A stretch of DNA of 24,929 nucleotides from assembly GCA_951800155.1 (NCBI GenBank), contig CATOJL010000004.1, forward strand, positions 1-24,929, given 5' to 3'. The stretch is from an uncultured Bacilli bacterium (GTDB taxonomy: Bacteria; Bacillota_I; Bacilli_A; RF39; UBA660). The notes under the pieces are model-generated. The model made no database searches. It was not told the origin of the DNA and saw nothing but the letters and a program-made list of their open reading frames with translations. Positions 6,979 through 15,170 of this stretch are shown here, in pieces (positions within the stretch are counted from its first letter, which is position 1; the number at the start of each line of letters is the position of its first letter). Position numbers and translations under genes: made by a program.

Positions 6979-7716
6979 ATGGTTTTAGAACTACAATTAT
7001 TTGGTAGAGCATATGAGGTAAGGAAAGCGAGTATTCAAAAAACAGGAGCTTTAAAGGCGAAATTATATTCTATGTATGCAAGAGAGATTTATGATGTAGC
7101 CAAAAAGGGTGGAGCGGACCCAGATGGAAATTTATCTCTTAGAAGATTATTAGAAAAGGCCAAAAAGGAGCAAGTTCCGGGAGATATTATAAAAAGGGCA
7201 TTGGATAAAGTAAATAGTGGAATTGATGAATCTTACATGACAGTGCGCTATGAGATTTTTGGACCGAGTGGTTCAACTATGATAGTGGAATGCTTGACAG
7301 ATAATGTAAATCGGGCCATTTCGAATGTAAAGACAGCTCTAAATAAGTGCAAAAGCAAAATGGGAGTTGAAGGAAGCGTTTCCTTTAATTATGATCATTT
7401 ATGTATTGTCGGATTTAAAGGTTTAAGTGAAGAGGAGGCTTTAGAAGCTACTTTAGAGATGGGCATTGAAATTGTTGATATTGAAATAGAGGAGGAACTC
7501 GTTGTTCTTTATGGAAATCCACAAGACTTTAATGCAATAAAGGATGCAATAGCTAAAAAAATTCCAAACATTGCGTTTGAAATTGATGAAATAACGATGT
7601 TAGCGAAAGAAAAGGTTACACTAAAGGAAGAGGATTTAGACATATTTAATCGTCTACTTTCTATGTTAGAAGAAGCAGAAGATACAAAATGTATCTATCA
7701 TAATGTTATTTTATAA
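6979..7716 (+). CDS. yebC: YebC/PmpR/YeeI-family (TACO1-like) protein
   Basis: The family comprises ribosome-associated translation factors (relief of stalling at difficult motifs has been reported), historically annotated as transcriptional regulators. The 245-residue protein matches the YeeI-type branch: GRAYEVRKASIQKTGALKAK near the N-terminus, LYSMYAREIYDVAKKGGADP, VPGDIIKRALDKV, then YEIFGPSGSTMIVECLTDN (core beta motif). It ends in the typical YHNV-L tail. AGGAGGT before ATG 6979 makes the start secure; it adds about eight residues (MVLELQLF) before the usual GRAxEV start. Monocistronic with its own promoter. Exact cellular target is not shown by sequence. Confidence 0.9.
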   Translation: MVLELQLFGRAYEVRKASIQKTGALKAKLYSMYAREIYDVAKKGGADPDGNLSLRRLLEKAKKEQVPGDIIKRALDKVNSGIDESYMTVRYEIFGPSGSTMIVECLTDNVNRAISNVKTALNKCKSKMGVEGSVSFNYDHLCIVGFKGLSEEEALEATLEMGIEIVDIEIEEELVVLYGNPQDFNAIKDAIAKKIPNIAFEIDEITMLAKEKVTLKEEDLDIFNRLLSMLEEAEDTKCIYHNVIL

Positions 7717-7761
7717 GAATTGATAGGTTGAATTTTTTCCTGAATGATTAGTGGAAAGGTT

Positions 7762-8004
7762 CTATTTAGATTCTTCTTTAAAAAGGGAAGATACATCAGT
7801 GTCTAATGCTTTCGCTAGTGTTAGCATAACTGTTAGGGTCACATTTTTGTATTCGTTTACATTTTCAATTTGCTTTAAGTAGGAAAGACTAATATCACAT
7901 TTCTCTGCTAGTTGTTCTTGAGTAAGATTTTTACGTTTTCTATTCCGTCTTATGTTACGTGCAAATAAGCTATATTGCTCGTTTAAGTCTTTATTTGTTA
8001 TCAT
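7762..8004 (-). CDS. small HTH (XRE/Cro-CI family) regulator
   Basis: Eighty residues, essentially one HTH_3 domain. FARNIRRNRKRKNLTQEQLA, then EKCDISLSYLKQIEN as turn and recognition helix, and a final TLAKALDTDVSSLF helix, the classic Cro/CI ending. No effector domain is present. The ribosome binding site AGGTGG lies 4 nt from ATG. It is divergent from another single-domain HTH gene, and an operator-like palindrome lies between them. This suggests the pair regulates the shared promoter region; the target genes are not visible. Convergent with the YebC gene. Confidence 0.85.
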   Translation of the reverse strand: MITNKDLNEQYSLFARNIRRNRKRKNLTQEQLAEKCDISLSYLKQIENVNEYKNVTLTVMLTLAKALDTDVSSLFKEESK

Positions 8005-8047
8005 CTTACCACCTACGCTTTTATTCTCTCATACAAAAATTTGGTTT

Positions 8048-8094
8048 ACAGTACACTATTAGTATACCCTTCATGCAACTTTATGATATACTGT
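8048..8094. promoter_or_regulatory. operator-like palindromes between the divergent HTH genes
   Basis: GTACACTATTAGTATAC (8051-8067) is an inverted repeat matching at seven of eight positions around a central T. Its outer extension ACAGTA (8048-8053) is repeated inverted as TACTGT (8089-8094). The second half-site overlaps the -10 of the rightward gene. The arrangement fits binding by one or both flanking HTH proteins (inference). Confidence 0.55.
8084..8092 (+). promoter_or_regulatory. extended -10 promoter of the rightward HTH gene
   Basis: TGATATACT: a TG dinucleotide one base before TATACT (8087-8092), with no clear -35 at 16-18 nt. It overlaps the distal operator half-site, so repression by steric exclusion is plausible. 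Confidence 0.45.
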
Positions 8095-8112
8095 TTGTTG
8101 GGAGGCATTTGG

Positions 8113-8310
8113 ATGTATTTAAAATTAAAAGCTTTGAGAAAGAAAAAAAAATATACAGTGACTGATATGGCAAGTTTTTTACATATAAGCCCAGCTTATT
8201 ATTCACAATTAGAGAATGGAAAACGAAAGTTAACATATAAACAAGCTGTGGATATAGCTAAGATCTTTAAAAAAAAGCCAGACCAAATTTTTTATTCAGA
8301 AGATGTGTAA
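8113..8310 (+). CDS. small HTH (XRE family) regulator, 65 residues
   Basis: A single HTH domain: MYLKLKALRKKKKYTVTDMA, then FLHISPAYYSQLENGKRKLT as turn-recognition helix, then YKQAVDIAKIFKKKPDQIFY. The start at 8113 is set by GGGAGG ending 7 nt upstream; a longer in-frame extension to 8041 would run through the promoter and operator. Divergent from the 80-residue HTH gene. Small stand-alone XRE proteins of this sort are common both as autoregulators and as element-borne regulators. No mobile-element genes are visible nearby. Confidence 0.85.
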   Translation: MYLKLKALRKKKKYTVTDMASFLHISPAYYSQLENGKRKLTYKQAVDIAKIFKKKPDQIFYSEDV

Positions 8311-8324
8311 AAGCATCTTTTTTT
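8300..8324 (+). terminator. terminator after the rightward HTH gene
   Basis: AAGATG (8300-8305) and CATCTT (8314-8319) form a 6-bp stem with an 8-base loop, followed by T to 8324. It overlaps the stop codon at 8308-8310. Confidence 0.65.
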
Positions 8325-8444
8325 GTATCTTATTGTCTTTTGTAGAGGATGTTTGTAAATCCATTAGAAATTCTTTTTTGTTTACATTATATGTGATTTA
8401 ATTTAAAGCATTTGAAAAAAATATTTATCAAAATATAGTAGTTT

Positions 8445-8477
8445 TTTTACTATTTCTTTGTGTCAAAAATAGTAAAA
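8445..8477. repeat. perfect 11-bp inverted repeat in a gene-free AT-rich stretch
   Basis: TTTTACTATTT (8445-8455) and AAATAGTAAAA (8467-8477) are exact reverse complements around an 11-base spacer. This is the main structure in the roughly 290-nt stretch 8325-8611, which holds no supported gene. A weak promoter-like pair TTGAAA (8412-8417) and TATAGT (8434-8439, 16-nt spacing) sits just before it, and the true downstream promoter follows at 8553. It may be an operator or RNA hairpin; no T run follows. Confidence 0.5.
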
Positions 8478-8552
8478 TGAATTTCTTCTTTTACTGTACT
8501 ATGTTATTCAATTCAATTTTTGTTTTTACTTGTCATGTATGAATCACAACAT

Positions 8553-8580
8553 TTGACAGAATCACATATTTCTATATAAT
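8553..8580 (+). promoter_or_regulatory. promoter of the 8612 gene
   Basis: TTGACA (8553-8558) and TATAAT (8575-8580), both perfect, 16 nt apart. Transcription should start near 8587, which excludes the in-frame GTG at 8582 as a start. Confidence 0.75.
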
Positions 8581-8611
8581 AGTGTATGTATATGGTTTAG
8601 GGGGAAAATAT

Positions 8612-9568
8612 ATGTTAAAACAAGATGTAGAAAAAATGGAGAGATTGCTTCATTTGGAAAAATCACTTGCAAATCTTTATCAAGAACAAATGCAATTAGA
8701 AAAAGAAAAGAAAACAGATAGTAAGGCTTATAAACAAAATCTTTCTTATTTCGACTTCATTCATTCTATAGAACATAAATTAGTAAAGGAAATATACGAG
8801 AAAAGCAAAATAGATGACATTTTGGAGCTTTTTTTTGATGTAACCCAACAAGATATTTTGATGAATGTCCTTACCTTTTCGAATCGGTTTGATGTAAAAA
8901 GTCGTGTCCTTCTTTTGTTTATGGATTGTTATTTTAAAGATGAAATGGATACAGAGATTCAAGAGGAAATCGATAAGGTAAATTCCTGTAAAACGTATTA
9001 TATTTATGAACAGATTATATTAAAAAATGTAATTCGTTTAGCAGATATTCATAGTGATGATAATCTTTATAAGGATATGTATCTTACCTTAAAATATAAT
9101 GGTATTTATACATATGCCAATTTATTTGAACATCCGTTTGAAACCAGTTTTGCTACAAATAAGGATATAGCAGCTTTCTGTTTTCTTTACCGAATGTCTT
9201 TTAAAAAAACAGAGAAAGAAATAGTAGAAATATGTAGAGATGAGGTACAATTTTTTCTACAAGAATGGAAAGAATTAGTAGATGGTGGAATTGCACATAG
9301 AGAACTTCTAGGAATTGACCAAGCAACATTAGAATTTTATTTTCAACTGCTTTATGATAAAGTGGATGCCCATTTGATGTGTGTAGATGAGGACAGTTTC
9401 TGTTTTTTACGAAGGTATTTAGAAACTTTAACTGTTAACGTTTATCAAAAAAATGGTATATCTTCTCTTTTCGATAAAATAGAAGGTTTAAAGGGTTCTT
9501 TGCACAAAAAAAAGGGGCATGTCTTTGTGAAAAAAAATTTATTTTCTAATATAGAATTTTATGAGTAA
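8612..9568 (+). CDS. hypothetical helical protein, 318 residues
   Basis: I do not recognise this protein. It starts at ATG 8612 behind a GGGGGAAA ribosome binding site; the open frame reaches GTG 8582, but that lies before the predicted transcription start. It is soluble, has no signal peptide or membrane segment, and looks almost entirely alpha-helical. The first 45 residues are heptad-like and rich in Leu/Glu/Lys (coiled-coil-like). Later come Cys- and aromatic-rich helices such as FLYRMSFKKTEKEIVEICRD (about 191-210). It has its own consensus promoter. Codon use resembles its neighbours, so no sign of recent transfer. The overlapping small ORF at its end may be coupled. Confidence 0.8.
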   Translation: MLKQDVEKMERLLHLEKSLANLYQEQMQLEKEKKTDSKAYKQNLSYFDFIHSIEHKLVKEIYEKSKIDDILELFFDVTQQDILMNVLTFSNRFDVKSRVLLLFMDCYFKDEMDTEIQEEIDKVNSCKTYYIYEQIILKNVIRLADIHSDDNLYKDMYLTLKYNGIYTYANLFEHPFETSFATNKDIAAFCFLYRMSFKKTEKEIVEICRDEVQFFLQEWKELVDGGIAHRELLGIDQATLEFYFQLLYDKVDAHLMCVDEDSFCFLRRYLETLTVNVYQKNGISSLFDKIEGLKGSLHKKKGHVFVKKNLFSNIEFYE

Positions 9569-9683
9569 GGAAAGAAAACAATATTATTTCACCTATAATG
9601 CAGATGATGTACTTAGGCATAAAGAATGTGTATATTCTATTTTTTCTTCCATTACTTTTATTTGTAATATAAGAAGTATATGA
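9561..9683 (+). CDS. possible coupled small ORF, 40 residues, unknown
   Basis: ATG 9561 overlaps the end of the previous gene by eight bases and opens a 40-codon frame beginning MSKERKQYYFTYNADDVLRH. The remainder is more hydrophobic with two cysteines. There is no ribosome binding site of its own, so it would rely on coupling. A terminator begins 15 nt after its stop, which places the ORF inside the transcript. No family recognised. Confidence 0.35.
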   Translation: MSKERKQYYFTYNADDVLRHKECVYSIFSSITFICNIRSI

Positions 9684-9698
9684 AAAATTTAGAAATAG

Positions 9699-9729
9699 AA
9701 AAACAGGGGAAACCTTGTTTTTCTTTTAT
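9699..9729 (+). terminator. terminator after the 8612 transcription unit
   Basis: AAAAACAGG (9699-9707) pairs with CCTTGTTTTT (9713-9722, one bulge) around GGAAA, followed by a T-rich tail. Confidence 0.65.
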
Positions 9730-9801
9730 ACACTTGTTAAAATAAGAATAGAAACTAGTTTAGAAAATTAGGGTAGATGCTATTGAAGTGAGGTGTTGGA
9801 A

Positions 9802-11958
9802 ATGAATAAGAATCAAAAAAAACCAGAATTACTTGTCCCTGCAGGAAATATGGGAGCTTTAAAAGCGGCTATTTTGGCAGGATGTGATGCCGTTTATTTA
9901 GGTGGTAAACATTTTGGAGCACGTAGTTTTGCGGGAAATTTTAGTGATGAAGAAATGCTAGATGCTATTTCCTATGCCCACCTTTACGGTGTTCGTGTTT
10001 ATGTGACGATGAATACCCTTATCTATGAAGAAGAGGTAAAAAATTTTATAAATTATGTTGATTTTTTATATAAACATGGTGTAGATGCTATTATTATACA
10101 AGATATTGGTATGTTAGATTTAGTAAGACAGATTTATCCAGATTTAGAACTCCATGCTTCTACGCAAATGCATATTCATAATGAAGAAGGCGTTAAATGG
10201 ATGGAAGAGCTTGGATTAAAACGTGTTGTTTTAGCTCGTGAATCACCAATATCTTTAATAAAAAAGATCAAAGAAACAACCAATATTGAACTTGAAATTT
10301 TTATTCATGGGGCTCTTTGTGTCAGTTATTCAGGACAATGTTTAATGAGTAGTCTATTGAATGGTCGAAGTGGGAATAGGGGGACTTGTAGCCAGTGCTG
10401 TAGAATGCCTTATGTGTTGAAAAGCAACGGGAAAGTAATAAATCAAGATAACTATGTCTTGAGTCCAAAAGATTTGTTAGGGCTTCCTACATTAGAAAAA
10501 TTGATAGATATAGGGGTAAATTCTTTAAAAATAGAAGGAAGAATGAAAAGAAAAGAGTATGTTTATGTAGTGACTAAATTGTATCGAAAAGCCATTGATT
10601 CTTATTTTGAAAAAGGGAGAATAGAAATTGCAGAGGAAGAAATAGAAAATTTAAAGAAAATATTCAATCGTGGATTTACAAAAGGCTTTCTAAATGGGGA
10701 GGACAGTATAGATTGGATTCATGAAAAAAGACCAAATCATATGGGAATTCCCATTGGCAAAGTTGTAAAGGTGGATAGAAATTTAGTGACAATAACATTA
10801 ACACATCCTCTTCATCAAGAAGATGGAATACGCATTTTAGGAAATAAAGAGGATATAGGGTTAACGTTAAATAAGATTTATAAGAATAAAAAATTAGTGA
10901 ATGGGGCTAAGAAAGGAGAGGTAGTTTCTTTTTATGTAAAAGGGAGTGCTGAGGTTGGATCGATGGTTTTGTTAACGACAGATATAGAGCAAATAAAATG
11001 TATAGAGCAAGAATTACAGCAGGAAAAGAGGAAAGTAGCAATAGATGGTTATTTCCTATGTAAAGAGGGTAAATTAGCGCTTACGGTGTGTGATGGAGTA
11101 AATCAAGTAAGCGAAGAGAGTGCTTTCCTGCCAGAAAGAGCCAAAAAGAGTTCTACTTTAAAAGAGAGAATTGTCACCCAAATAAAAAAAACAGGGAATA
11201 CTATTTTTTATTTTTCTACATTGAAATGTGATATAGAGGGAGATCTATTTGTCAGTATCCAAGCCTTAAATGAACTAAGAAGAAATGCTTTACAAAAATT
11301 AGAAAGGAAAAGAATATATAAAATTCCTTATCGAAGGGAAGAGTACAATCGAGAGGTTCCTACATTTCATGAGGAGCAAGGTGTTGTCTTTTATATCCAT
11401 TCACAAGCAAATGTAAAGGATGTAAAGGCAGAGTATATTGTTGACGATCTACATCTATACAAACAGTTGATAAACAAATGTAAAGTGTATTTACGCCTTC
11501 CTAGAGTGAATGAAGAAATACCTACCTTAGATTGTAATCTATTAGTCACTGAATTAGGAAGTCTTTATAAATACAGAAATGCATATACTGACTTTTCCTT
11601 TCATGTAGTAAATTCTTATTCGGTTGCTTTTTTACATGCAATGGGAGCGAGGAGAGTTACCTTATCTTATGAATTAAATGACTATCAAATTGAAAATATG
11701 ATTTCAGCTTACAAGAAGCGGTATGGAGCAATGCCAAATTTAGAATATATTGTTTCTTCCAAACCAGAGGTTATGGTTTTAAAATATAATTTGTTAAGAG
11801 ATAACAAAGAAGGTATTTTGTTAGATATTCAAAAGCATGAATATAAAGTGGAGAAGAAAGGAAACTTTACAATCATTTACCATTTTGATTCCATAGAAAA
11901 AGAAAATCCAGAAAAATATTTTGATTTAGGAATTACGAAAATTAGATATCATCTTTAA
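9802..11958 (+). CDS. U32-family protein (RlhA/TrhP-like) with long C-terminal part
   Basis: Formerly called collagenase-like peptidases, U32 proteins with this motif are Fe-S-dependent RNA hydroxylation factors (RlhA on 23S rRNA, TrhP on tRNA U34). Which substrate applies here cannot be read from sequence. The N-terminus is typical (ELLVPAGNMGALKAAILAGC and DAVYLGGKHFGARSFAGNF). The PROSITE-type U32 signature is at 165-183 (EIFIHGALCVSYSGQCLMS). Cysteines C173, C180, C196 and C199/C200 are the probable cluster ligands. About 718 residues, the long form with a DUF3656-type middle and C-terminal region. Start ATG 9802 behind GAGGTG; a GTG at 9793 is inside that ribosome binding site. Followed by the tRNA-modifying dusB under a separate promoter. 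Confidence 0.9.
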   Translation: MNKNQKKPELLVPAGNMGALKAAILAGCDAVYLGGKHFGARSFAGNFSDEEMLDAISYAHLYGVRVYVTMNTLIYEEEVKNFINYVDFLYKHGVDAIIIQDIGMLDLVRQIYPDLELHASTQMHIHNEEGVKWMEELGLKRVVLARESPISLIKKIKETTNIELEIFIHGALCVSYSGQCLMSSLLNGRSGNRGTCSQCCRMPYVLKSNGKVINQDNYVLSPKDLLGLPTLEKLIDIGVNSLKIEGRMKRKEYVYVVTKLYRKAIDSYFEKGRIEIAEEEIENLKKIFNRGFTKGFLNGEDSIDWIHEKRPNHMGIPIGKVVKVDRNLVTITLTHPLHQEDGIRILGNKEDIGLTLNKIYKNKKLVNGAKKGEVVSFYVKGSAEVGSMVLLTTDIEQIKCIEQELQQEKRKVAIDGYFLCKEGKLALTVCDGVNQVSEESAFLPERAKKSSTLKERIVTQIKKTGNTIFYFSTLKCDIEGDLFVSIQALNELRRNALQKLERKRIYKIPYRREEYNREVPTFHEEQGVVFYIHSQANVKDVKAEYIVDDLHLYKQLINKCKVYLRLPRVNEEIPTLDCNLLVTELGSLYKYRNAYTDFSFHVVNSYSVAFLHAMGARRVTLSYELNDYQIENMISAYKKRYGAMPNLEYIVSSKPEVMVLKYNLLRDNKEGILLDIQKHEYKVEKKGNFTIIYHFDSIEKENPEKYFDLGITKIRYHL

Positions 11959-12012
11959 TTTATTTGCTTGAAAAGGAGAATATGATTTTATTATTTTCTA
12001 TAAAAATAGTTA

Positions 12013-12041
12013 TTGTTTGCATAAAAATTTTATTGTATAAT
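12013..12041 (+). promoter_or_regulatory. promoter of dusB-RDD-lysS-phosphatase
   Basis: TTGTTT (12013-12018), a 17-nt spacer, and TATAAT (12036-12041). It lies about 88 nt before the dusB start. The following genes are overlapping or within 2-11 nt of each other, with no terminator before 15704. Confidence 0.65.
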
Positions 12042-12128
12042 TTTTAAAAGAATATGTTTTTCTTATTGCCTTTTTATCAAAGAGTGTTTGTTAACAGGAG
12101 AAAATTTATCAAATGTAGGGGTGATTCT

Positions 12129-13109
12129 ATGTGGAATATTGGAAATGTCGAGATAAAAAATAAAGTTGTTTTAGCCCCTATGGCAGGGGTATCCAATCCC
12201 GCTTATATGAAAATATGTGAAGAAATGAAAGTAGGATATGCTGTTACAGAATTAATTAGTGCAGAGGCAATTGTGCGTTCTAATAAAAAAACGCTAGCTA
12301 TGTTACATGGAATAGAATCTCTCTCTATCCCCATTGGTGTTCAATTATTTGGTTCTAATCCTGCTACATTAAAAGAAGCAGCCATATATATAGAGGAACA
12401 TATACATCCCGCTGTTATTGATATGAATATGGGTTGTCCAGTTCCTAAGGTGGCTATGCGTGCAGAAGCCGGAAGTGCCTTACTTAAAAATCCAGAAAAG
12501 ATAGAACAGATTGTAAAAGAAATTGTTGAAAATGTCCATGTTCCTGTTACAGTGAAAATAAGAAGTGGTTGGGATCATGAACACATAAATGCTGTTGAAG
12601 TTGCTAAACGAATTGAAAAAGCAGGGGCAAGTGCTATTTGTATTCATCCAAGAACGCGTGCACAAGGGTATAGTGGAAAAGCAGATTGGAATATAATTAA
12701 AGAAGTCAAAGCGAGTGTAAAAATTCCAGTGATTGGGAATGGGGATATTCGAAATTGTTATGATGCGAAAAAAATGTTAGAAGAAACAGGATGTGATGCA
12801 ATTATGATAGGAAGAGCATCGTTAGGCAATCCGTGGATTATAAAAGAATGTGTGGAGTATCTCGAAAAGAATAAGATTCCTGAGGAAATAAGTATAGAAG
12901 AAAAGTTTGCAATGATGGAAAAACATCTCGATTATTTGATGGCACTTAAAAGTGAAAAGACAGCCCTTTTAGAAATACGAAGTCATATCGCTTGGTATTT
13001 AAAAGGAGTTCCTTATGGGAGTGAATTAAAGATAGAACTTTTTAAGACAAAAACGATTGTAGAATTAAAGAAGATAATAAAAGAATTTAAGGAAAGGATT
13101 GGAGTATGA
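12129..13109 (+). CDS. dusB: tRNA-dihydrouridine synthase, DusB type
   Basis: FMN-dependent reduction of uridine to dihydrouridine in tRNA. Motifs of the TIM-barrel domain are all visible: VVLAPMAGVSNPAY (13-26), the catalytic cysteine C103 in MNMGCPVPKV, TVKIRSGW (141-148), IHPRTRAQGYSGKADW (172-187), VIGNGDI (201-207) and IGRASLGNPW (227-236). About 326 residues, normal for the family. The start is ATG 12129 behind GGGGTGA; the longer in-frame extension to 12054 has no ribosome binding site and does not resemble the family. It precedes lysS as dusB does in Bacillus, with an RDD gene inserted between. Stop and next start overlap (ATGA). Confidence 0.94.
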   Translation: MWNIGNVEIKNKVVLAPMAGVSNPAYMKICEEMKVGYAVTELISAEAIVRSNKKTLAMLHGIESLSIPIGVQLFGSNPATLKEAAIYIEEHIHPAVIDMNMGCPVPKVAMRAEAGSALLKNPEKIEQIVKEIVENVHVPVTVKIRSGWDHEHINAVEVAKRIEKAGASAICIHPRTRAQGYSGKADWNIIKEVKASVKIPVIGNGDIRNCYDAKKMLEETGCDAIMIGRASLGNPWIIKECVEYLEKNKIPEEISIEEKFAMMEKHLDYLMALKSEKTALLEIRSHIAWYLKGVPYGSELKIELFKTKTIVELKKIIKEFKERIGV

Positions 13110-13687
13110 TGCATAATAAAAGATTGGTTTCATATATACTTGATTTAGTAGTAGTTACTTTCTTTTTGAGTGTATGTTTTTTCTTTTTTCCAAAAGAAAA
13201 GGAAATGAAAGAAATACAGGCAGAGATAGATAATTTATCAGAACAATACACAAGTGGCAAAAGCAGTGCAGCACATTATTTTATGGAAATGAGTCGTGTA
13301 GAAAAAAGGAAAAGTGAAAAAGAAATTGTAAAAATAGGGATGAATGGCTTGGTGATTATTCTATATTATTTTGTGTTGCCATTCTTTTTTCAGGGTGCGA
13401 CTTTGGGTATGAAATGGATGCGTATTCATCTTGTTTCCAATAAAGGAAAAAGCCTATTTTTCCCTCTTATGATGCGAACACTAATTTTAGATGGACTTTT
13501 GTCTACCTTTCTTCTTTTTTTTAGTATCTATGTAATTCCTAGTGAATTTTATTTAAGTTTTGTGAGTGTTTTAGTCATATTACAGGTTTTAACTTTAATT
13601 ATCGACTATTTTATGATAAAATATAGAAGTGATAAAACAGGACTTTGTGACTGTTTAAGTAATAGCAATGTTGAAACATTTAGTTAG
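13106..13687 (+). CDS. RDD-family membrane protein
   Basis: 193 residues with about four membrane segments (about 7-28, 79-96, 117-143, 148-170). The RDD signature is present in order: the Arg/Asp of KRLVSYILDLVVV at the N-terminus, GATLGMKWMRIHLVS in the middle, and a late DCLSNSNV. An extended charged loop (about 30-75) separates helices 1 and 2. RDD proteins are poorly characterised integral membrane proteins, some proposed as transporters. The start overlaps dusB by 4 nt, and lysS follows 11 nt later. It is a passenger in a translation operon, with no clear functional link. Confidence 0.85.
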   Translation: MMHNKRLVSYILDLVVVTFFLSVCFFFFPKEKEMKEIQAEIDNLSEQYTSGKSSAAHYFMEMSRVEKRKSEKEIVKIGMNGLVIILYYFVLPFFFQGATLGMKWMRIHLVSNKGKSLFFPLMMRTLILDGLLSTFLLFFSIYVIPSEFYLSFVSVLVILQVLTLIIDYFMIKYRSDKTGLCDCLSNSNVETFS

Positions 13688-13698
13688 GAGGATATAAA

Positions 13699-15168
13699 GT
13701 GAGAAAATTAACAGAACAAGAACAGGTAAGAAGAGAAAAATTAGAGGAAATTAAAAAAAAATGTAATCCATATCCAGAAAAATATGAAAAAACACATACT
13801 TTAAAAGAAGCTAGAAATTTAATAGATGGAACTTTAGAAGTACGCATTGCTGGTCGAATTATTTTTATGCGTAAAATGGGAAAATTAAGTTTTATACGTA
13901 TTCGTGATTTAGAAGGAGATATGCAACTTGAGTTTAAAGTGGATCTATTAGGAGAAGAAAATTATGATTTCTTTAAAAAGCAAATTGATACAGGAGATTT
14001 TATTGGAGCAAGGGGAGAGATTTTTACAACTGGGACAGGGGAAAAGACACTTCGAGTACAAGAATTTACTTTCTTAGGAAAAGCTTTAAGACCACTTCCA
14101 GAGAAATTTCATGGGCTTGCAGATATTGAAATGAAATATCGGCAAAGATATGTAGATTTAATTACAAATGAAGAATCTAGACGTGTGTTTTTAGGAAGAA
14201 GTAAATTTTATGCCTTTTTACATAAGTTTTTAGGAGAAAATGGCTTTTTGCAAGTGGAAACGCCAATCCTTCAAACCGCTGTGTGTGGAGCAAGTGCGAA
14301 ACCTTTTTATACCCATCATAATGCTCTTGATTTAGATTGTAATCTAAGAATAGCACCAGAAACGTATTTAAAACAATGCATTGCAGCAGGTTTTGATCGT
14401 GTGTATGAGGTTGCGAAATGTTTCCGAAATGAGGGAATGGATAGTGAACACTTACAGGAATTTACACAAGTAGAATGGTATGCTTCTTATTGGAACTATG
14501 AGGACAATATAAAATTTTATACAAAATTTATAAGAGAGTTACTCCTTGAATTAGTAGGGACTACGACCATTACATATCAAGGCTCTACACTTGACTTTGG
14601 ATGTGAAGAGTGGAATAGAATTGATTATTGTGCAAAGATGCAAGAAGTTTTTGGTTTTGATTTTTTAGAAATAGAAGAACCAGACGTTTTGAAAGAGAAA
14701 ATTGTTGCGAGCGGATTATTTTGTTATGAAGATTTAGAAGATTATAAGTCTTTAAGTCAAATCATTGATTTTGTTTATAAAAAGAAAATTCGGGAAAATA
14801 TTATAGAACCAACTATTATTTATAATTATCCAAGTGTTTTAATTCCCCTTGCGAGAAGAAATGATTTGGATGCAAGAAGAATTGATGTTTTCCAAATAGT
14901 TGCAATGCAAACAGAATTGTGTAAAGCCTATTCTGAGCTAGTTAATCCTTTTGAACAACGAAAAACATTTGAAGATCAATTGAAAGCAAAAGAGCAAGGT
15001 GATGATGAAACCATGGATATGGATGAAAATTTTCTACTTGCTATGGAACAGGGAATGCCACCAATATCTGGATTAGGTTTTGGAATTGATAGACTCATGA
15101 TGTTAATCTATGATGTTCCATCTGTTCGAGATGTTGTGCTATTTCCATTAATGAAACCGGAGGAATAA
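13699..15168 (+). CDS. lysS: lysyl-tRNA synthetase, class II
   Basis: Charges tRNA-Lys. 489 residues starting at GTG behind TAGGAGGAT. The N-terminal OB-fold anticodon-binding domain spans about 46-130 (EVRIAGRIIFMRKMGKLSFI). The class II core has motif 1 ending in QVETPILQ (185-192), motif 2 CFRNEGMDSEHLQEFTQVEW (241-260) and motif 3 GLGFGIDRLMML (458-469). The core departs from the common Bacillus type: RIAPETYLKQ replaces the usual RIATELYLKR-like segment, and the motif 2 loop is SEHLQEFTQ rather than THNPEFTMM. It appears to belong to the divergent HLQEF branch of LysRS rather than being degraded; all key motif arginines and acidic residues are retained. The ribosome binding site of the next gene overlaps its stop. 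Confidence 0.94.
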   Translation: MRKLTEQEQVRREKLEEIKKKCNPYPEKYEKTHTLKEARNLIDGTLEVRIAGRIIFMRKMGKLSFIRIRDLEGDMQLEFKVDLLGEENYDFFKKQIDTGDFIGARGEIFTTGTGEKTLRVQEFTFLGKALRPLPEKFHGLADIEMKYRQRYVDLITNEESRRVFLGRSKFYAFLHKFLGENGFLQVETPILQTAVCGASAKPFYTHHNALDLDCNLRIAPETYLKQCIAAGFDRVYEVAKCFRNEGMDSEHLQEFTQVEWYASYWNYEDNIKFYTKFIRELLLELVGTTTITYQGSTLDFGCEEWNRIDYCAKMQEVFGFDFLEIEEPDVLKEKIVASGLFCYEDLEDYKSLSQIIDFVYKKKIRENIIEPTIIYNYPSVLIPLARRNDLDARRIDVFQIVAMQTELCKAYSELVNPFEQRKTFEDQLKAKEQGDDETMDMDENFLLAMEQGMPPISGLGFGIDRLMMLIYDVPSVRDVVLFPLMKPEE

Positions 15169-15170
15169 AA

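Noticed and set aside
7717..7761. Terminator between the convergent YebC and HTH genes.
   Set aside because: The 45-nt gap has a T6 run but no convincing stem.
11982..12047. 21-codon hydrophobic ORF (MILLFSIKIVIV...) behind AAGGAG upstream of dusB.
   Set aside because: Ribosome binding site spacing is only 3 nt and the frame runs through the -35/-10 of the dusB promoter; probably chance.
12054..12128. N-terminal extension of dusB to an ATG at 12054.
   Set aside because: No ribosome binding site, only about 12 nt from the -10 element, and the added residues do not resemble Dus proteins; ATG 12129 has GGGGTGA.
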